From: an uncultured Blautia sp.
GTDB taxonomy: Bacteria > Bacillota > Clostridia > Lachnospirales > Lachnospiraceae
DNA: 64,000 nt
Reading direction: 5' to 3'
Assembly (NCBI GenBank): GCA_934371915.1
Contig: CAKROE010000005.1
Span: 9,341-73,340, forward strand
This document shows positions 17,708 through 27,371 of the stretch, one piece after another. The translations under genes were made by a program, and so were the position numbers. Every line of letters starts with the position of its first letter. Positions within the stretch are counted from its first letter, which is position 1. The notes beneath the pieces are model-generated. The model made no database searches. It saw only the letters and a list, made by a program, of their open reading frames with translations, and was not told the DNA's origin.

Positions 17708-19141
17708 ATGACGGAAGAAAACAAGAGTATGGACAAAGGAAGAAAACTACTGATCGGTTTAATCATTGTACTGCTCCTGTTTACCGCAGGCGCCTACTTT
17801 TTTGGTGTGTACTATTTTACCGGGCATTTTCTTCCAGGGTCACAGGTGAATGGTTTTAACTGTTCTTACATGACTGAGGACGAGACCGAAAATCTTCTGA
17901 AACAAAAGACTGCAGTCTATGCACTTGCAGTGCGTACAAGAGGAGACGGGCAGGAAGGAATCACAGCAGAAGAAATCAACCTTCAATACACATCAGATGG
18001 CAGTGTCAGGAAGCTTTTGCATGACCAGAACCGTTTTATCTGGTTCCTTGCATTCAGCCAGCAGCAGACTTATGAATTGCCGGCATCGGTATCGTATGAC
18101 GAAGATCTGTTTAAGAAGAAAATCGACAGCCTGAAATGTCTGCAGAACAATGTAGAGCCGGAAGATGCCTGTATCAGAGAGCTGGAGGATGGTTTCGAAG
18201 TCGTTCCTGAGATTGAAGGTACAAAGATTGATTATGAAAAGCTGACGGAAGACATTTCCAATGCGGTCAGGACAGGCCGTACAGTTGCAGATCTGGAAGA
18301 AGACGGCTGTTATATTAATCCGACAGCCTATGCATCTGATCTTACAAAGGACTGTGAGCAGATGAATGATCTGACGGATGTTGTGGTGACTTATGATTTC
18401 AGTGACCGCAAGGAGACAGTGGATCGTTCTGTGATAAGAGGAATGCTTGACAGAGATGAGAATGGTGATCTGATCGTGAGCAGGGATGCAGTTGCTGCTT
18501 ATGTGGCGGATCTTGCCGGCAAATATGATACGGCAGGAACAGAACGTACATTTTCTACATATGATAACAGGGATATTACTGTATCCGGCGGAAATTATGG
18601 CTGGGTGATCAATCAGGAAAAAGAAACCGATGCACTGTATAAAGATATCACGGAGAAAAAAACTGAGGTGCGTGAACCGATCTACGAGCAGGAAGCAGCC
18701 AGTAGAAAGATAAATGATATCGGATATTCTTATATTGAAATTGACCTGAGTGCCCAAAGGATGGTATTATATCAGAGTGGAAACCCGGTGGTGGATACCG
18801 GGCTGGTGGCAGACAGCAGCACACCGACCGGTGTATATGCACTGGGAGAAAAAGAATCTTCCACAGTACCTGGTGGCGGAGATGGTGAAACAGTAAACTT
18901 CTGGATGCCATTTACGGACAAAATCGGCATATATGGGAAAGCAGGTCTGGACGTAACGGGATATGACTTTTCAGATGATGTGGATATTGCAGCTTTCGGA
19001 AGTGATGATGAAACCAGTGGAAACAGCGTATTTTCAGATTCATGGCCGGGTATAGAAGGCTGCATAGCCGTACCTGAGGAACAGGCACAGGCAATTTATC
19101 AGACAGTAGAAGCCGGAACACCGGTTGTCATATATAAGTGA
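17708..19141 (+). CDS. YkuD-domain (L,D-transpeptidase family) protein lacking the catalytic histidines
   Basis: This 477-residue type II membrane protein has one helix (about 14-35), a peptidoglycan-binding-4-like region (about 50-330) and a C-terminal YkuD domain starting at YIEIDLSAQRMVLY. In active L,D-transpeptidases this domain has a GIHD segment and an SHGC motif. Here the corresponding stretches read IGIYGK and GIEGC, so both His are missing while Cys452 remains. The domain contains no His at all. It sits directly before ddl and murF, so it belongs to cell-wall metabolism, but cross-linking activity is doubtful. The start follows AAGGAGG. Confidence 0.85.
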   Translation: MTEENKSMDKGRKLLIGLIIVLLLFTAGAYFFGVYYFTGHFLPGSQVNGFNCSYMTEDETENLLKQKTAVYALAVRTRGDGQEGITAEEINLQYTSDGSVRKLLHDQNRFIWFLAFSQQQTYELPASVSYDEDLFKKKIDSLKCLQNNVEPEDACIRELEDGFEVVPEIEGTKIDYEKLTEDISNAVRTGRTVADLEEDGCYINPTAYASDLTKDCEQMNDLTDVVVTYDFSDRKETVDRSVIRGMLDRDENGDLIVSRDAVAAYVADLAGKYDTAGTERTFSTYDNRDITVSGGNYGWVINQEKETDALYKDITEKKTEVREPIYEQEAASRKINDIGYSYIEIDLSAQRMVLYQSGNPVVDTGLVADSSTPTGVYALGEKESSTVPGGGDGETVNFWMPFTDKIGIYGKAGLDVTGYDFSDDVDIAAFGSDDETSGNSVFSDSWPGIEGCIAVPEEQAQAIYQTVEAGTPVVIYK

Positions 19142-19248
19142 TCATAACTGTGAAAAGACAAAACAGTGTAACCAGTACAGCAAAGGAGCTGCAGGGATTC
19201 TGAAAGGGATCTTTGCAGCGGTTTTTGCGTTTCAGGAGAGGTGATAAT

Positions 19249-20283
19249 ATGAAAATTGTTGTATTAGCAGGGGGAACAAGTACAGAAAGGGATGTTTCGA
19301 TCGTATCCGGCACAGGAATCTGCGGTGCGCTGCGACAGAAAAATCATCAGGCAATTCTGGTCGATGTTTTTTGTGGACTGGAGAATGTAGACTGGGCAGA
19401 TCCTTTTCCGGAAAGCTATGATGTAGAGCAGGCTGTTTCCTATATCAGGAGTTTTAATCCACATATCGAAGAGTTAAAAAAGAGCAGGAAAGAATTTTTC
19501 GGACCGAATGTCCTGGAACTTTGTAAGAAAGCGGATTTTGTTTTCCTCGGACTGCATGGATCCAACGGTGAGGACGGAAGACTGCAGGCTGTATTTGACC
19601 TGATGGGAATTCCGTACACCGGAACAGGCTATCTCAGCAGTGCGATGGCGATGGACAAAGGTGTTACGAAAGCCATGTTCCAGATGCGTGGTGTACCGAC
19701 ACCGGGCGGCAAAGCCATGAAGAAAAAAGAACGCATGGAGACACCACAGGAGCTTGGCATGGATTTCCCTGTTGTAGTCAAGACCTGCTGTGGCGGTTCC
19801 AGCATTGGGGTTTATATCGTAGATAATCAGGCTGATTATACGAAAGCTCTGGACGGAGCCTTTACCTATGAAAATGAAGTTATCGTAGAAGAATATGTCG
19901 AGGGTACTGAGTATACGGTTGCTGTTGTGGACGGCAAAGCATATCCGGTTGTAGAGATCGTTCCGGTTCAGGGATTCTATGACTATGAGAATAAATACAA
20001 ACCGGGAGCAGTGAAAGAAACCTGTCCGGCGCCGATTTCCGAAGAACTGACCAGACGTCTTCAGGAATATGCGGTAGAAGGCTATCACGCACTTGAAATG
20101 GAAAGCTATGGACGTCTTGATTTCATCGTAACAAAAGATGAAAAAATCTACTGCCTCGAGGCAAACACTCTTCCGGGAATGACACCTACCAGTCTGATTC
20201 CGCAGGAGGCAGCAGTACTCGGTATGGACTATCCGACTCTGTGTGAAGAACTGATCAGAGTTTCAATAAAAAAGTACGAATGA
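19249..20283 (+). CDS. ddl: D-alanine--D-alanine ligase
   Basis: A 344-residue ATP-grasp enzyme: LAGGTSTERDVSI (6-18), LHGSNGEDGRLQ (100-111), the ATP-binding VVVKTCCGGSSIG and the C-terminal LEANTLPGMTPTS. The omega loop FYDYENKY retains the Tyr associated with D-Ala over D-Lac as second substrate. The ATG follows CAGGAGAGG. It is co-oriented with murF, ten bases away, which ligates the dipeptide to the UDP-muramyl tripeptide. Confidence 0.95.
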   Translation: MKIVVLAGGTSTERDVSIVSGTGICGALRQKNHQAILVDVFCGLENVDWADPFPESYDVEQAVSYIRSFNPHIEELKKSRKEFFGPNVLELCKKADFVFLGLHGSNGEDGRLQAVFDLMGIPYTGTGYLSSAMAMDKGVTKAMFQMRGVPTPGGKAMKKKERMETPQELGMDFPVVVKTCCGGSSIGVYIVDNQADYTKALDGAFTYENEVIVEEYVEGTEYTVAVVDGKAYPVVEIVPVQGFYDYENKYKPGAVKETCPAPISEELTRRLQEYAVEGYHALEMESYGRLDFIVTKDEKIYCLEANTLPGMTPTSLIPQEAAVLGMDYPTLCEELIRVSIKKYE

Positions 20284-20293
20284 GGAAAATTAA

Positions 20294-21664
20294 ATGAAAA
20301 ATCTTACATTAAGAAATCTTACAGAGGTGTGCAACGGAACCTGGCATGGTGATGATGCGCTTCTCGACCGTGAAATTTCTGCAATTACCACAGACAGCCG
20401 TAAGATTGAGAAAGACTGCCTGTTTGTACCAATCGTGGGAGAGCGTGTGGATGCGCATCGTTTTATCCCGGATGTTATGGCGAAGGGTGCACTTACGACA
20501 CTTTCCGAGAGAAAACTTTCGGATGCAGATTATCCTTATATTCAGATTGCATCTTCTCTGCAGGCAGTAAAAGACATCGCAGAATTTTATCTGCAGCAGC
20601 TTCAGATTCCGGTAGTCGGAATCACCGGAAGCGTTGGAAAGACCAGCACGAAAGAAGTGATTGCATCTGTACTGAAAGAAAAATATCGTACCCTTAAAAC
20701 ACAGGGAAACTTTAATAACGAACTTGGACTGCCGCTGACCGTATTCCGCCTGAGAGAAGAGGATCAGATCGCCGTTCTGGAGATGGGTATCAGTGATTTC
20801 GGAGAAATGACACGACTTACCCGGATCGCGAAGCCGGACACCTGCGTGATCACAAATATCGGAACCTGCCATCTGGAAAATCTTGGCGACAGAGACGGAG
20901 TTCTCAAAGCAAAGACGGAAATCTTCCAGTCCATGCAGCCGAACGGCCATATTGTACTGAACGGAGATGACGATAAGCTGGCAACGGTTGATGGCTATCA
21001 TGGTGTAAAACCTGTATTTTTCGGCCTGGATGCAGCGCGTGATGTCTATGCCGATCAGATTGTGAGCAGGGGGCTGAAAGGTGTTTCCTGCCGCATTCAT
21101 ATGGGCGAAGATGCTTTTGATGTACTGGTGCCGACACCGGGCATCCATATGGTCTACAATGCGCTTGCAGCAGCTGCTGTCGGCAGAATCTACGGACTTA
21201 CGATCGAGGAGATCAAAAGAGGTATTGAGAGTCTGGAGACGATCCGTGGTCGTTTCAAGATGATTGAGACAGAGAATTTCCTTGTTGTTGACGACTGCTA
21301 CAATGCCAACCCGATGTCTATGAAAGCTTCTCTGGATGTACTTCATGATGGAGAGGGAAGAAGAGTGGCAATCCTCGGAGATATGGGAGAACTTGGCGAG
21401 AATGAGATTTCTCTGCATAAAGAAGTCGGAGAGCATGCTGCAAAATGTGGTATCGATGTCTGTATCTGTGTGGGAGAGCTTTCCTCACATATGGCAGAAG
21501 CCGCACGCAAAGCAGCTCCGGACTTCGAAGTACATTACGAAAAAGACCGGGAATCTCTTCTTAAGAATCTTGAAGGATATGTCCGCAAGGGAGATACGAT
21601 TCTCGTAAAAGCGTCTCATTTTATGAAGTTTGAAGAAGTGGTAGACGCATTGGAAAAAATGTAA
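20294..21664 (+). CDS. murF: UDP-N-acetylmuramoyl-tripeptide--D-alanyl-D-alanine ligase
   Basis: A 456-residue Mur ligase with the P-loop GITGSVGKTSTKE (about 113-125) and the N-terminal DSR motif (TTDSRKI). NFNNELGLPLTVF is characteristic of MurF, followed by MGISDFGEM and the C-terminal VVDDCYNANPMSM. It uses the product of the preceding ddl, completing the pentapeptide precursor in the cytoplasm. Confidence 0.95.
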   Translation: MKNLTLRNLTEVCNGTWHGDDALLDREISAITTDSRKIEKDCLFVPIVGERVDAHRFIPDVMAKGALTTLSERKLSDADYPYIQIASSLQAVKDIAEFYLQQLQIPVVGITGSVGKTSTKEVIASVLKEKYRTLKTQGNFNNELGLPLTVFRLREEDQIAVLEMGISDFGEMTRLTRIAKPDTCVITNIGTCHLENLGDRDGVLKAKTEIFQSMQPNGHIVLNGDDDKLATVDGYHGVKPVFFGLDAARDVYADQIVSRGLKGVSCRIHMGEDAFDVLVPTPGIHMVYNALAAAAVGRIYGLTIEEIKRGIESLETIRGRFKMIETENFLVVDDCYNANPMSMKASLDVLHDGEGRRVAILGDMGELGENEISLHKEVGEHAAKCGIDVCICVGELSSHMAEAARKAAPDFEVHYEKDRESLLKNLEGYVRKGDTILVKASHFMKFEEVVDALEKM

Positions 21665-21770
21665 AATTCTGCAGGAATTTGACGAACGATTTTTGTTCCA
21701 TACGGGCCGCCGGAGGTGTAGAATGTGTTTAACGGATAACTGTTCACAGACTGTAAAACAAGGAGGGCTT

Positions 21771-22391
21771 ATGCTGGAACGAATCATGGATCTGCATATA
21801 CTGCTCTATCTGATGGCTGTTCTCGGAACAGCAGGAGGAGTAGGGATGCTGGCAGTACACCTTACTTACAGAAGAACCATGCGAAAGACAAAAGCGACAA
21901 CGAACCTGAGAGAAAAATGGCTGAATCTGTGGAAAACAAGGGATAAGCTTCTGAACAGAATGAATCTTCTGGTCTGGATTCCTTCATTGTTATCTACAAC
22001 ATGCCTGGGGCTGTCGCTTTTTTTTGTTACGAAACTCGGATCGGAGAGAGGACTTCCGCTGCAGTATCTGTATATCGGTACGGCAGTTCCGGTTGTGCTT
22101 CTGATTCTGCGTCAGGCGCTGGACTTTTCGTACAAAGAAGAACTGGTGACAAATTCCCTTGCGGATTATATCCTTCAGGCGCGATCGCGCAGGGAAAATC
22201 CGCCCACAGCCCGTAAATACGAACCGCAGCAGACGGCGCAGAAAACAGATCCGGTTCTCAGGGAAGAAATGGTTGAGCGGATCGCATCCAGTATCCGGCA
22301 GACAGCAGCTACCGGGAGCCATTTCAGCAAAATGCTGAGTCCTGAGGAAGAAGAAATCATGCGGGAGATCATACGGGAATTTATGGAATAA
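21771..22391 (+). CDS. Hypothetical membrane protein
   Basis: A 206-residue protein beginning at the ATG after AAGGAGGGC. It has a hydrophobic helix at about 7-27, a basic segment rich in Lys/Arg (28-55), two further helices (about 60-80 and 90-112) and a polar, charged C-terminal half ending in a Glu-rich helix. I recognise no family. The basic loop suggests a cytoplasmic face. It lies between murF and an acyltransferase on the same strand. Confidence 0.75.
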   Translation: MLERIMDLHILLYLMAVLGTAGGVGMLAVHLTYRRTMRKTKATTNLREKWLNLWKTRDKLLNRMNLLVWIPSLLSTTCLGLSLFFVTKLGSERGLPLQYLYIGTAVPVVLLILRQALDFSYKEELVTNSLADYILQARSRRENPPTARKYEPQQTAQKTDPVLREEMVERIASSIRQTAATGSHFSKMLSPEEEEIMREIIREFME

Positions 22392-22415
22392 ACACAGAGA
22401 AATCTGGAGGTACAA

Positions 22416-23486
22416 ATGAATAAAAGAAGAATTATCTGGATAGAGCTGCTTCGCATTTTTGCGTGTATTGGTGTCATCGGTATTCATGCCGCTTCGCAGC
22501 ATTTTCGTGATGTGCCGGTAAATACATCTGTATGGGCGGTAACTAATTTTTACCATGGAATCAACCGCTTTGCAGTTGCGTGTTTTGTGATGATCAGCGG
22601 TTGTCTGTATCTTGACCATAAACGGACATGGAATCTTAAGAAGCTCTGGATGCACAATATTCTGCCGATTGCAGCAGCATATGTATTCTGGCAGGTGTTC
22701 TATGCACTCTACCGCAGTCTGGTAAATGAAGGTCTGAAATTTGGCTCCGCATATTTTTTGAAAAGATTTCTGGTTATGATATCAGATTCCTATTTTCATC
22801 TGTGGTATCTGCCGATGCTGATTGGACTTCTTATCATCACACCGATGCTGTGGGAGATTGTAAACAGTAAGAACGGGAAACAATGGGAAGAGTATATGAT
22901 CCTTCTGTACCTGCTGTTTAAGCTTTTGCCATATACGGTCAAAGCTTTTCCGATACCATGCAGAGAACATGTGATGAACCTTTTGAATACCGTGCAGCCG
23001 CAGATGGTTACCGGATTTGTCGGATATTATATCGCGGGACACTATCTGTATCAGTATGGAGTATCCAAAAAGCTCGAAAAACTGATCTACATACTGGGAA
23101 TCCTGTCAATCGGTGCTGCCATCCTGCTCTGTTATATCAGAGCACAGCAGACAAGAACGGATGTACAGAAATTTTATGAGAATTACACTATTGCGGCATT
23201 CCTGTGGGGCATTTCTGTATTTTTGTTTTTCAAAAATCATGTTTCAAAGATTAAATGGAATGAAAGGCAGGAAAAAAGAATCTGCTTTGTCGGAAGCTGC
23301 ACATTCGGAATCTTTCTGATCCATGTGCTGGTGAGATCACTTCTCCACAAAGCAGGTATCGACAGTATGATGATCAGTAATACATTTATTGCAATACCGA
23401 TCGTGATTGCACTGATTTTTATGCTGAGCTTTGGGGCGGTAGTGATCATAAAGAAAATTCCGGTATTGAAGAAGTGGATCGTATGA
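22416..23486 (+). CDS. Acyltransferase-3 family membrane protein
   Basis: A 356-residue protein with about ten helices. The N-terminus IELLRIFACIGVIGIHA carries the conserved Arg and His of acyltransferase-3 enzymes, which O-acetylate peptidoglycan, polysaccharides or lipids. The FHLWYLPMLIGLLIITP segment (about 126-142) is also typical. It begins after a GGAGG. Its stop codon abuts that of the convergent small gene without a spacer. The acceptor is unknown; cell-wall neighbours make a surface glycan plausible. Confidence 0.88.
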   Translation: MNKRRIIWIELLRIFACIGVIGIHAASQHFRDVPVNTSVWAVTNFYHGINRFAVACFVMISGCLYLDHKRTWNLKKLWMHNILPIAAAYVFWQVFYALYRSLVNEGLKFGSAYFLKRFLVMISDSYFHLWYLPMLIGLLIITPMLWEIVNSKNGKQWEEYMILLYLLFKLLPYTVKAFPIPCREHVMNLLNTVQPQMVTGFVGYYIAGHYLYQYGVSKKLEKLIYILGILSIGAAILLCYIRAQQTRTDVQKFYENYTIAAFLWGISVFLFFKNHVSKIKWNERQEKRICFVGSCTFGIFLIHVLVRSLLHKAGIDSMMISNTFIAIPIVIALIFMLSFGAVVIIKKIPVLKKWIV

Positions 23487-23753
23487 TCAGTCTTCTTCAA
23501 TCACCTGGATCTCAAGATAATCAAAAGAAATATGCTCTATAAAACTGTCCTGGTTAAACCTGGTTCTGGAGTGGCGCTTAAAATCAGCAATATTGTTGTC
23601 AAGCCAGATCGGGTTTTCCAGGTCAAATTCATAGCATATCTCCTGCAATGCACGAAAAATCTTGTGAGTTCTGGTATCTTCAGAATCATCATCTATTACA
23701 ATATCTTTTATTAAGTGGTTACTTTCCCACATTTTTCCCCATAAACGAAACAT
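23487..23753 (-). CDS. Conserved hypothetical protein
   Basis: An 88-residue soluble acidic protein with WGKMW near the N-terminus, an HKIFRALQEICYEFDL helix and a C-terminal DYLEIQVIEED. It starts after a perfect AGGAGG. It resembles a small protein common in Lachnospiraceae with no known function; that resemblance is from memory. It abuts the acyltransferase stop tail-to-tail. Confidence 0.7.
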   Translation of the reverse strand: MFRLWGKMWESNHLIKDIVIDDDSEDTRTHKIFRALQEICYEFDLENPIWLDNNIADFKRHSRTRFNQDSFIEHISFDYLEIQVIEED

Positions 23754-23929
23754 AGCTGCCTCCTGTCAGAAATATTTTCTAAATCAGTATAGCCATTCTT
23801 TGCAGATAAGTAAAGAAATATGTAAAGAAAATTCATTGCAGATTTTAGTGGGATAAAGTATAATAGAAATACATTTTGCATCGTCACGAAATACAGGATG
23901 CATATTTTTTATGAATGGAGGAGTAGTTA

Positions 23930-26188
23930 ATGAAGTTATACGACAGTGGCATTTATCTGGTGAACGGTCATGACATCGTTGAAGAAGGCAGTATGAACCA
24001 GCCGGTATCCAGAGAAGAAGCAGCCAGAAATACAATGGCATACGGAATTCTGGAAGCACATAATACATCCGGAAATATGGAAAAGCTTCAGATTAAATTT
24101 GATAAGCTGACATCTCATGATATCACCTTTGTTGGTATTATTCAGACAGCACGTGCATCAGGACTCGAGAAATTCCCGGTTCCCTATGTACTGACAAACT
24201 GTCATAACTCTCTTTGTGCAGTAGGCGGTACGATCAATGAAGATGATCATATGTTTGGACTTACCTGTGCGAAGAAATATGGCGGAGTTTATGTACCTCC
24301 TCATCAGGCTGTTATCCACCAGTTTGCACGCGAAATGCTGGCAGGCGGCGGTAAGATGATTCTTGGTTCAGACAGCCATACCCGTTATGGTGCACTTGGT
24401 ACCATGGCTATGGGCGAAGGTGGCGGAGAACTTGTAAAACAGCTTCTTTCTCAGACATATGACATCAATATGCCGGGTGTTGTGGCAATCTATCTGAAAG
24501 GTGAACCACGTCCGGGCGTAGGACCGCAGGACGTTGCACTTGCGATTATCGGCAAAGTATTCGCAAATGGTTATGTTAAGAATAAAGTTATGGAATTCGT
24601 AGGACCTGGCGTTGCAGGACTGAGCGCTGATTTCCGTATCGGTGTGGACGTTATGACAACAGAGACTACATGTCTTTCCTCGATCTGGCAGACAGATGAA
24701 AAGATTGAAGAATTCTATGAGATCCATGGCAGAAAAGAAGACTACAAAGAACTGAAACCAGGTAAAGTAGCTTATTATGACGGCTGCGTGGAAGTCGACT
24801 TAAGTGAGATCAAACCAATGATCGCAATGCCGTTCCATCCGAGCAACACTTATACCATCGATGAACTGAAAGCAAATCTTTATGATATTCTGGATGATGT
24901 TGAGAAGAAAGCACAGATCAGCCTTGATGGCAAGGTTCCATACACTCTGAAAGACAAAGTGATCGACGGAAAGCTTTATGTAGAGCAGGGAATCATTGCC
25001 GGATGTGCAGGCGGTGGTTTCGAAAATATCTGTGCAGCAGCTGACATTCTCCGTGGTGCAAGCATCGGGTCAGATGCATTTACACTCAGCGTATATCCGG
25101 CAAGTACTCCGATTTACATGGAACTTGCAAGAAACGGTGTCCTTGCAGATCTCCTTGCTACAGGTGCTGTTGTTAAGACCGCATTCTGCGGACCATGCTT
25201 TGGTGCAGGTGATACACCGGCAAATAACGCATTCAGTATCCGTCATACGACCAGAAACTTCCCGAACCGTGAAGGCTCCAAGGTTCAGAACGGACAGATT
25301 TCTTCTGTCGCTCTTATGGATGCAAGATCTATCGCAGCAACAGCAGCAAATAAAGGTTTCCTGACTTCAGCAGAAGAATTTGACGGAAACTATACACATC
25401 AGAAATACTTCTTCGACAAGACGATTTATGAGAATCGTATTTTTGACAGCAAGGGTGTTGCGGATCCGAGCGTGGAGATCCAGTTTGGACCAAACATCAA
25501 AGACTGGCCGAAGATGCCTGCACTTGCAGATAATCTTGTGCTGAAAGTTGTATCTGAGATCCATGATCCGGTTACAACAACGGATGAGCTGATCCCGTCA
25601 GGTGAAACTTCCTCCTTCCGTTCCAATCCGCTCGGACTGGCTGAGTTTACTCTGTCCCGTAAAGATCCGGCATACGTTGGACGCGCAAAGGAAATCCAGA
25701 AAGCACAGAAAGCTCTGGAGGCAGGAGAATGTCCGGCAGAGGCAGTACCGGAACTGAAACCTGTTATGGAAGCCATTAAGAAACAGTTCCCGGATGTCGG
25801 CAAAGAAAACATCGGTATCGGAAGTACGATTTTTGCAGTAAAACCTGGTGATGGTTCTGCGCGTGAGCAGGCGGCTTCCTGCCAGAAGGTTCTCGGCGGA
25901 TGGGCAAATATCGCCAATGAGTATGCAACGAAGCGTTATCGCTCCAATCTGATCAACTGGGGTATGCTTCCGTTTCTGATTCCACAGGGAGATCTTCCGT
26001 TTGAGAACGGGGACTACCTGTTCTTCCCTGAGGTTCGAGGAGCTGTTGCAGACAAAGTGGACAGCATCACAGGTTATGTAGTAAAAGAAGATGGACTGAA
26101 AGAGTTCCAGGTAACTCTGGGTGAACTGACTGACGATGAGCGCGAGATCATCCTGAAAGGCTGTCTGATCAATTACAACAGAGGATAA
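23930..26188 (+). CDS. Aconitase-family hydratase (YbhJ-like)
   Basis: A 752-residue aconitase/isopropylmalate-isomerase superfamily protein, close in length and layout to E. coli YbhJ. Visible elements are [12 protein letters not shown], the 4Fe-4S Cys candidates in [10 protein letters not shown] and [14 protein letters not shown], and the swivel domain with GEGSTIF-like [15 protein letters not shown] and [13 protein letters not shown]. It therefore probably hydrates or dehydrates a tricarboxylate or related acid, but the real substrate of this branch is not known. It stands alone with its own terminator. Confidence 0.88.
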   Translation: MKLYDSGIYLVNGHDIVEEGSMNQPVSREEAARNTMAYGILEAHNTSGNMEKLQIKFDKLTSHDITFVGIIQTARASGLEKFPVPYVLTNCHNSLCAVGGTINEDDHMFGLTCAKKYGGVYVPPHQAVIHQFAREMLAGGGKMILGSDSHTRYGALGTMAMGEGGGELVKQLLSQTYDINMPGVVAIYLKGEPRPGVGPQDVALAIIGKVFANGYVKNKVMEFVGPGVAGLSADFRIGVDVMTTETTCLSSIWQTDEKIEEFYEIHGRKEDYKELKPGKVAYYDGCVEVDLSEIKPMIAMPFHPSNTYTIDELKANLYDILDDVEKKAQISLDGKVPYTLKDKVIDGKLYVEQGIIAGCAGGGFENICAAADILRGASIGSDAFTLSVYPASTPIYMELARNGVLADLLATGAVVKTAFCGPCFGAGDTPANNAFSIRHTTRNFPNREGSKVQNGQISSVALMDARSIAATAANKGFLTSAEEFDGNYTHQKYFFDKTIYENRIFDSKGVADPSVEIQFGPNIKDWPKMPALADNLVLKVVSEIHDPVTTTDELIPSGETSSFRSNPLGLAEFTLSRKDPAYVGRAKEIQKAQKALEAGECPAEAVPELKPVMEAIKKQFPDVGKENIGIGSTIFAVKPGDGSAREQAASCQKVLGGWANIANEYATKRYRSNLINWGMLPFLIPQGDLPFENGDYLFFPEVRGAVADKVDSITGYVVKEDGLKEFQVTLGELTDDEREIILKGCLINYNRG

Positions 26189-26201
26189 AACAATAAAACA
26201 G

Positions 26202-26246
26202 TTCCCGGTATGAGAAGCGCTGCTTCGGATTCATGCCGGGAATTTT
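26202..26246 (+). terminator. Intrinsic terminator after the aconitase-like gene
   Basis: TTCCCGGTATGA (26202-26213) pairs with TCATGCCGGGAA (26231-26242) around an inner GAAGC/GCTTC stem, followed by TTTTA. Confidence 0.85.
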
Positions 26247-26356
26247 ATAACCTGTTTAAATTATCAGAAATTAATATAAAATATACAAAAATAACTAAAA
26301 TAAAACACGAAAGAACGGGTATAAATAAATTATTTGAAAAATAATTAAAAAATGTG

Positions 26357-26388
26357 TTGACAAATATGCTGGGCGGTGCTATTATAAT
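26357..26388 (+). promoter_or_regulatory. Consensus promoter facing a gene-free kilobase
   Basis: TTGACA (26357-26362), 17 bases and TATTAT (26380-26385) form a strong promoter. A TATAAT also overlaps at 26383-26388 but would give a 20-base spacer. Transcription would begin near 26393 and run into about 1 kb without a gene. Confidence 0.7.
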
Positions 26389-27235
26389 GACATCAAAAGA
26401 AAACAAGAGAAAAACAAATCAAACAAAATAAAAAATCATTCAATTCATAGTATAAATAAACGTTACATGAAAGGAATGAAATCAAAAAGAAAGGGTAAGG
26501 TGATACCGTTGGGACACTAGCCACACATCATATCAATATGAGAAGTGACAGAGATTGAGTTTCCTGCAAGAAAGACCTGATACATAAATTATCCATTATT
26601 TATACCGATCATTACAGAACATTCGAAAGAAATATTTAAAATATTACCTGGTGAACAGGACTTTCCGAAAGTAATGAATCATACAAAACGTATTACAGGT
26701 ACATAGAATCAATCACTCATATTGAATAGCTGTCACGAACCTGATACAAAGAATTTTAGAAATGTGTAAAGAAACATTTTTAAAAGTTGAGATCCAGATG
26801 ATGTGAGTCATATGAATCGAAGCTTTGCATCAGAAGAATATCTTCTCACAAAAGATATTACATCAGAAATCAATGGGTTCTTATTCCCGATGAAAACAGT
26901 TCGAAATTTAAGAAGTTAAGTTTGGAGTTGCTCTAATCAGAAGGAAAAGATACTTTCATATTTCTAAATTAAATTATAATCCGTAAATTATAATTTAAAC
27001 TCTATCAACTTTCTAAATGAACCGAATGATAAAAATCATCTCGTTTATGAGCAGGAAATTACAAGAAACCAAAAGACACAATATCAGATAAAAAGATAAT
27101 TAATAAATATAAAAACTAAATATAGATAATTGAATGAAGTATACTAAAAGAGGTATCAAAGATTTCAATTAGTAAACAAGACGATAAGTTTTGAAAGAAC
27201 AAAGAGGTTAATTAAAATTGAATAGCGAAGATTGT

Positions 27236-27297
27236 TAAGACGGTCATCATTTTAGATTATGAGAAGTAAATTATAAGAAAAAGTGATGACCGTCTTA
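27236..27297 (+). other. Perfect 14-bp long-loop hairpin
   Basis: TAAGACGGTCATCA (27236-27249) and its exact complement (27284-27297) enclose a 34-base A-rich loop. There is no following T tract, so it is more likely an RNA structural element or processing site than a terminator. Confidence 0.8.
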
Positions 27298-27300
27298 CTG

Positions 27301-27371
27301 TTGTGTAAAGATCGTTTTTACGTTATACTCTCCATAGAAAGTGCAGTAAGCGCTAAGGGAGAGTTTTTTTT
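27301..27371 (+). terminator. Terminator overlapping the promoter and ribosome site of the next gene
   Basis: ACTCTCC (27327-27333) pairs with GGAGAGT (27358-27364) around an inner AGTGC/GCGCT stem, followed by eight T (27364-27371) ending exactly at the next ATG. TTGTGT (27301-27306), 17 bases and TATACT (27324-27329) form a promoter whose -10 overlaps the left arm. The AGGGAGAG ribosome site is the right arm. Transcripts from upstream would terminate and hide the site, whereas those from the local promoter would lack the left arm. Confidence 0.7.

Larger units (their letters stand above)
26393..27371 (+). ncRNA. Candidate large structured noncoding RNA
   Basis: No frame of 60 codons exists on either strand, yet the region starts at a consensus promoter and ends in strong hairpins. 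It contains a perfect 12-bp stem with a six-base loop (26969-26980/26987-26998), small stems such as AGAAGA-ATA-TCTTCT near 26835, and a CCTG-GTGAA-CAGG near 26648. The decamer ACCTGATACA occurs twice (26575, 26739). A perfect 14-bp stem (27236-27249/27284-27297) precedes a true terminator (27327-27371). The plus strand is rich in A and G. Alternatives are a long leader of the downstream pseudouridine synthase gene or a decayed gene. I cannot match it to a named RNA class. Confidence 0.45.

Noticed and set aside
19188..19233. GCTGCA/TGCAGC stem with a T run before ddl
   Set aside because: Only six pairs around a 20-base loop; too weak to call a terminator.
20309..21436. A 375-codon minus-strand frame opposite murF
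   Set aside because: Low-plausibility composition and no start signal; murF is unambiguous.
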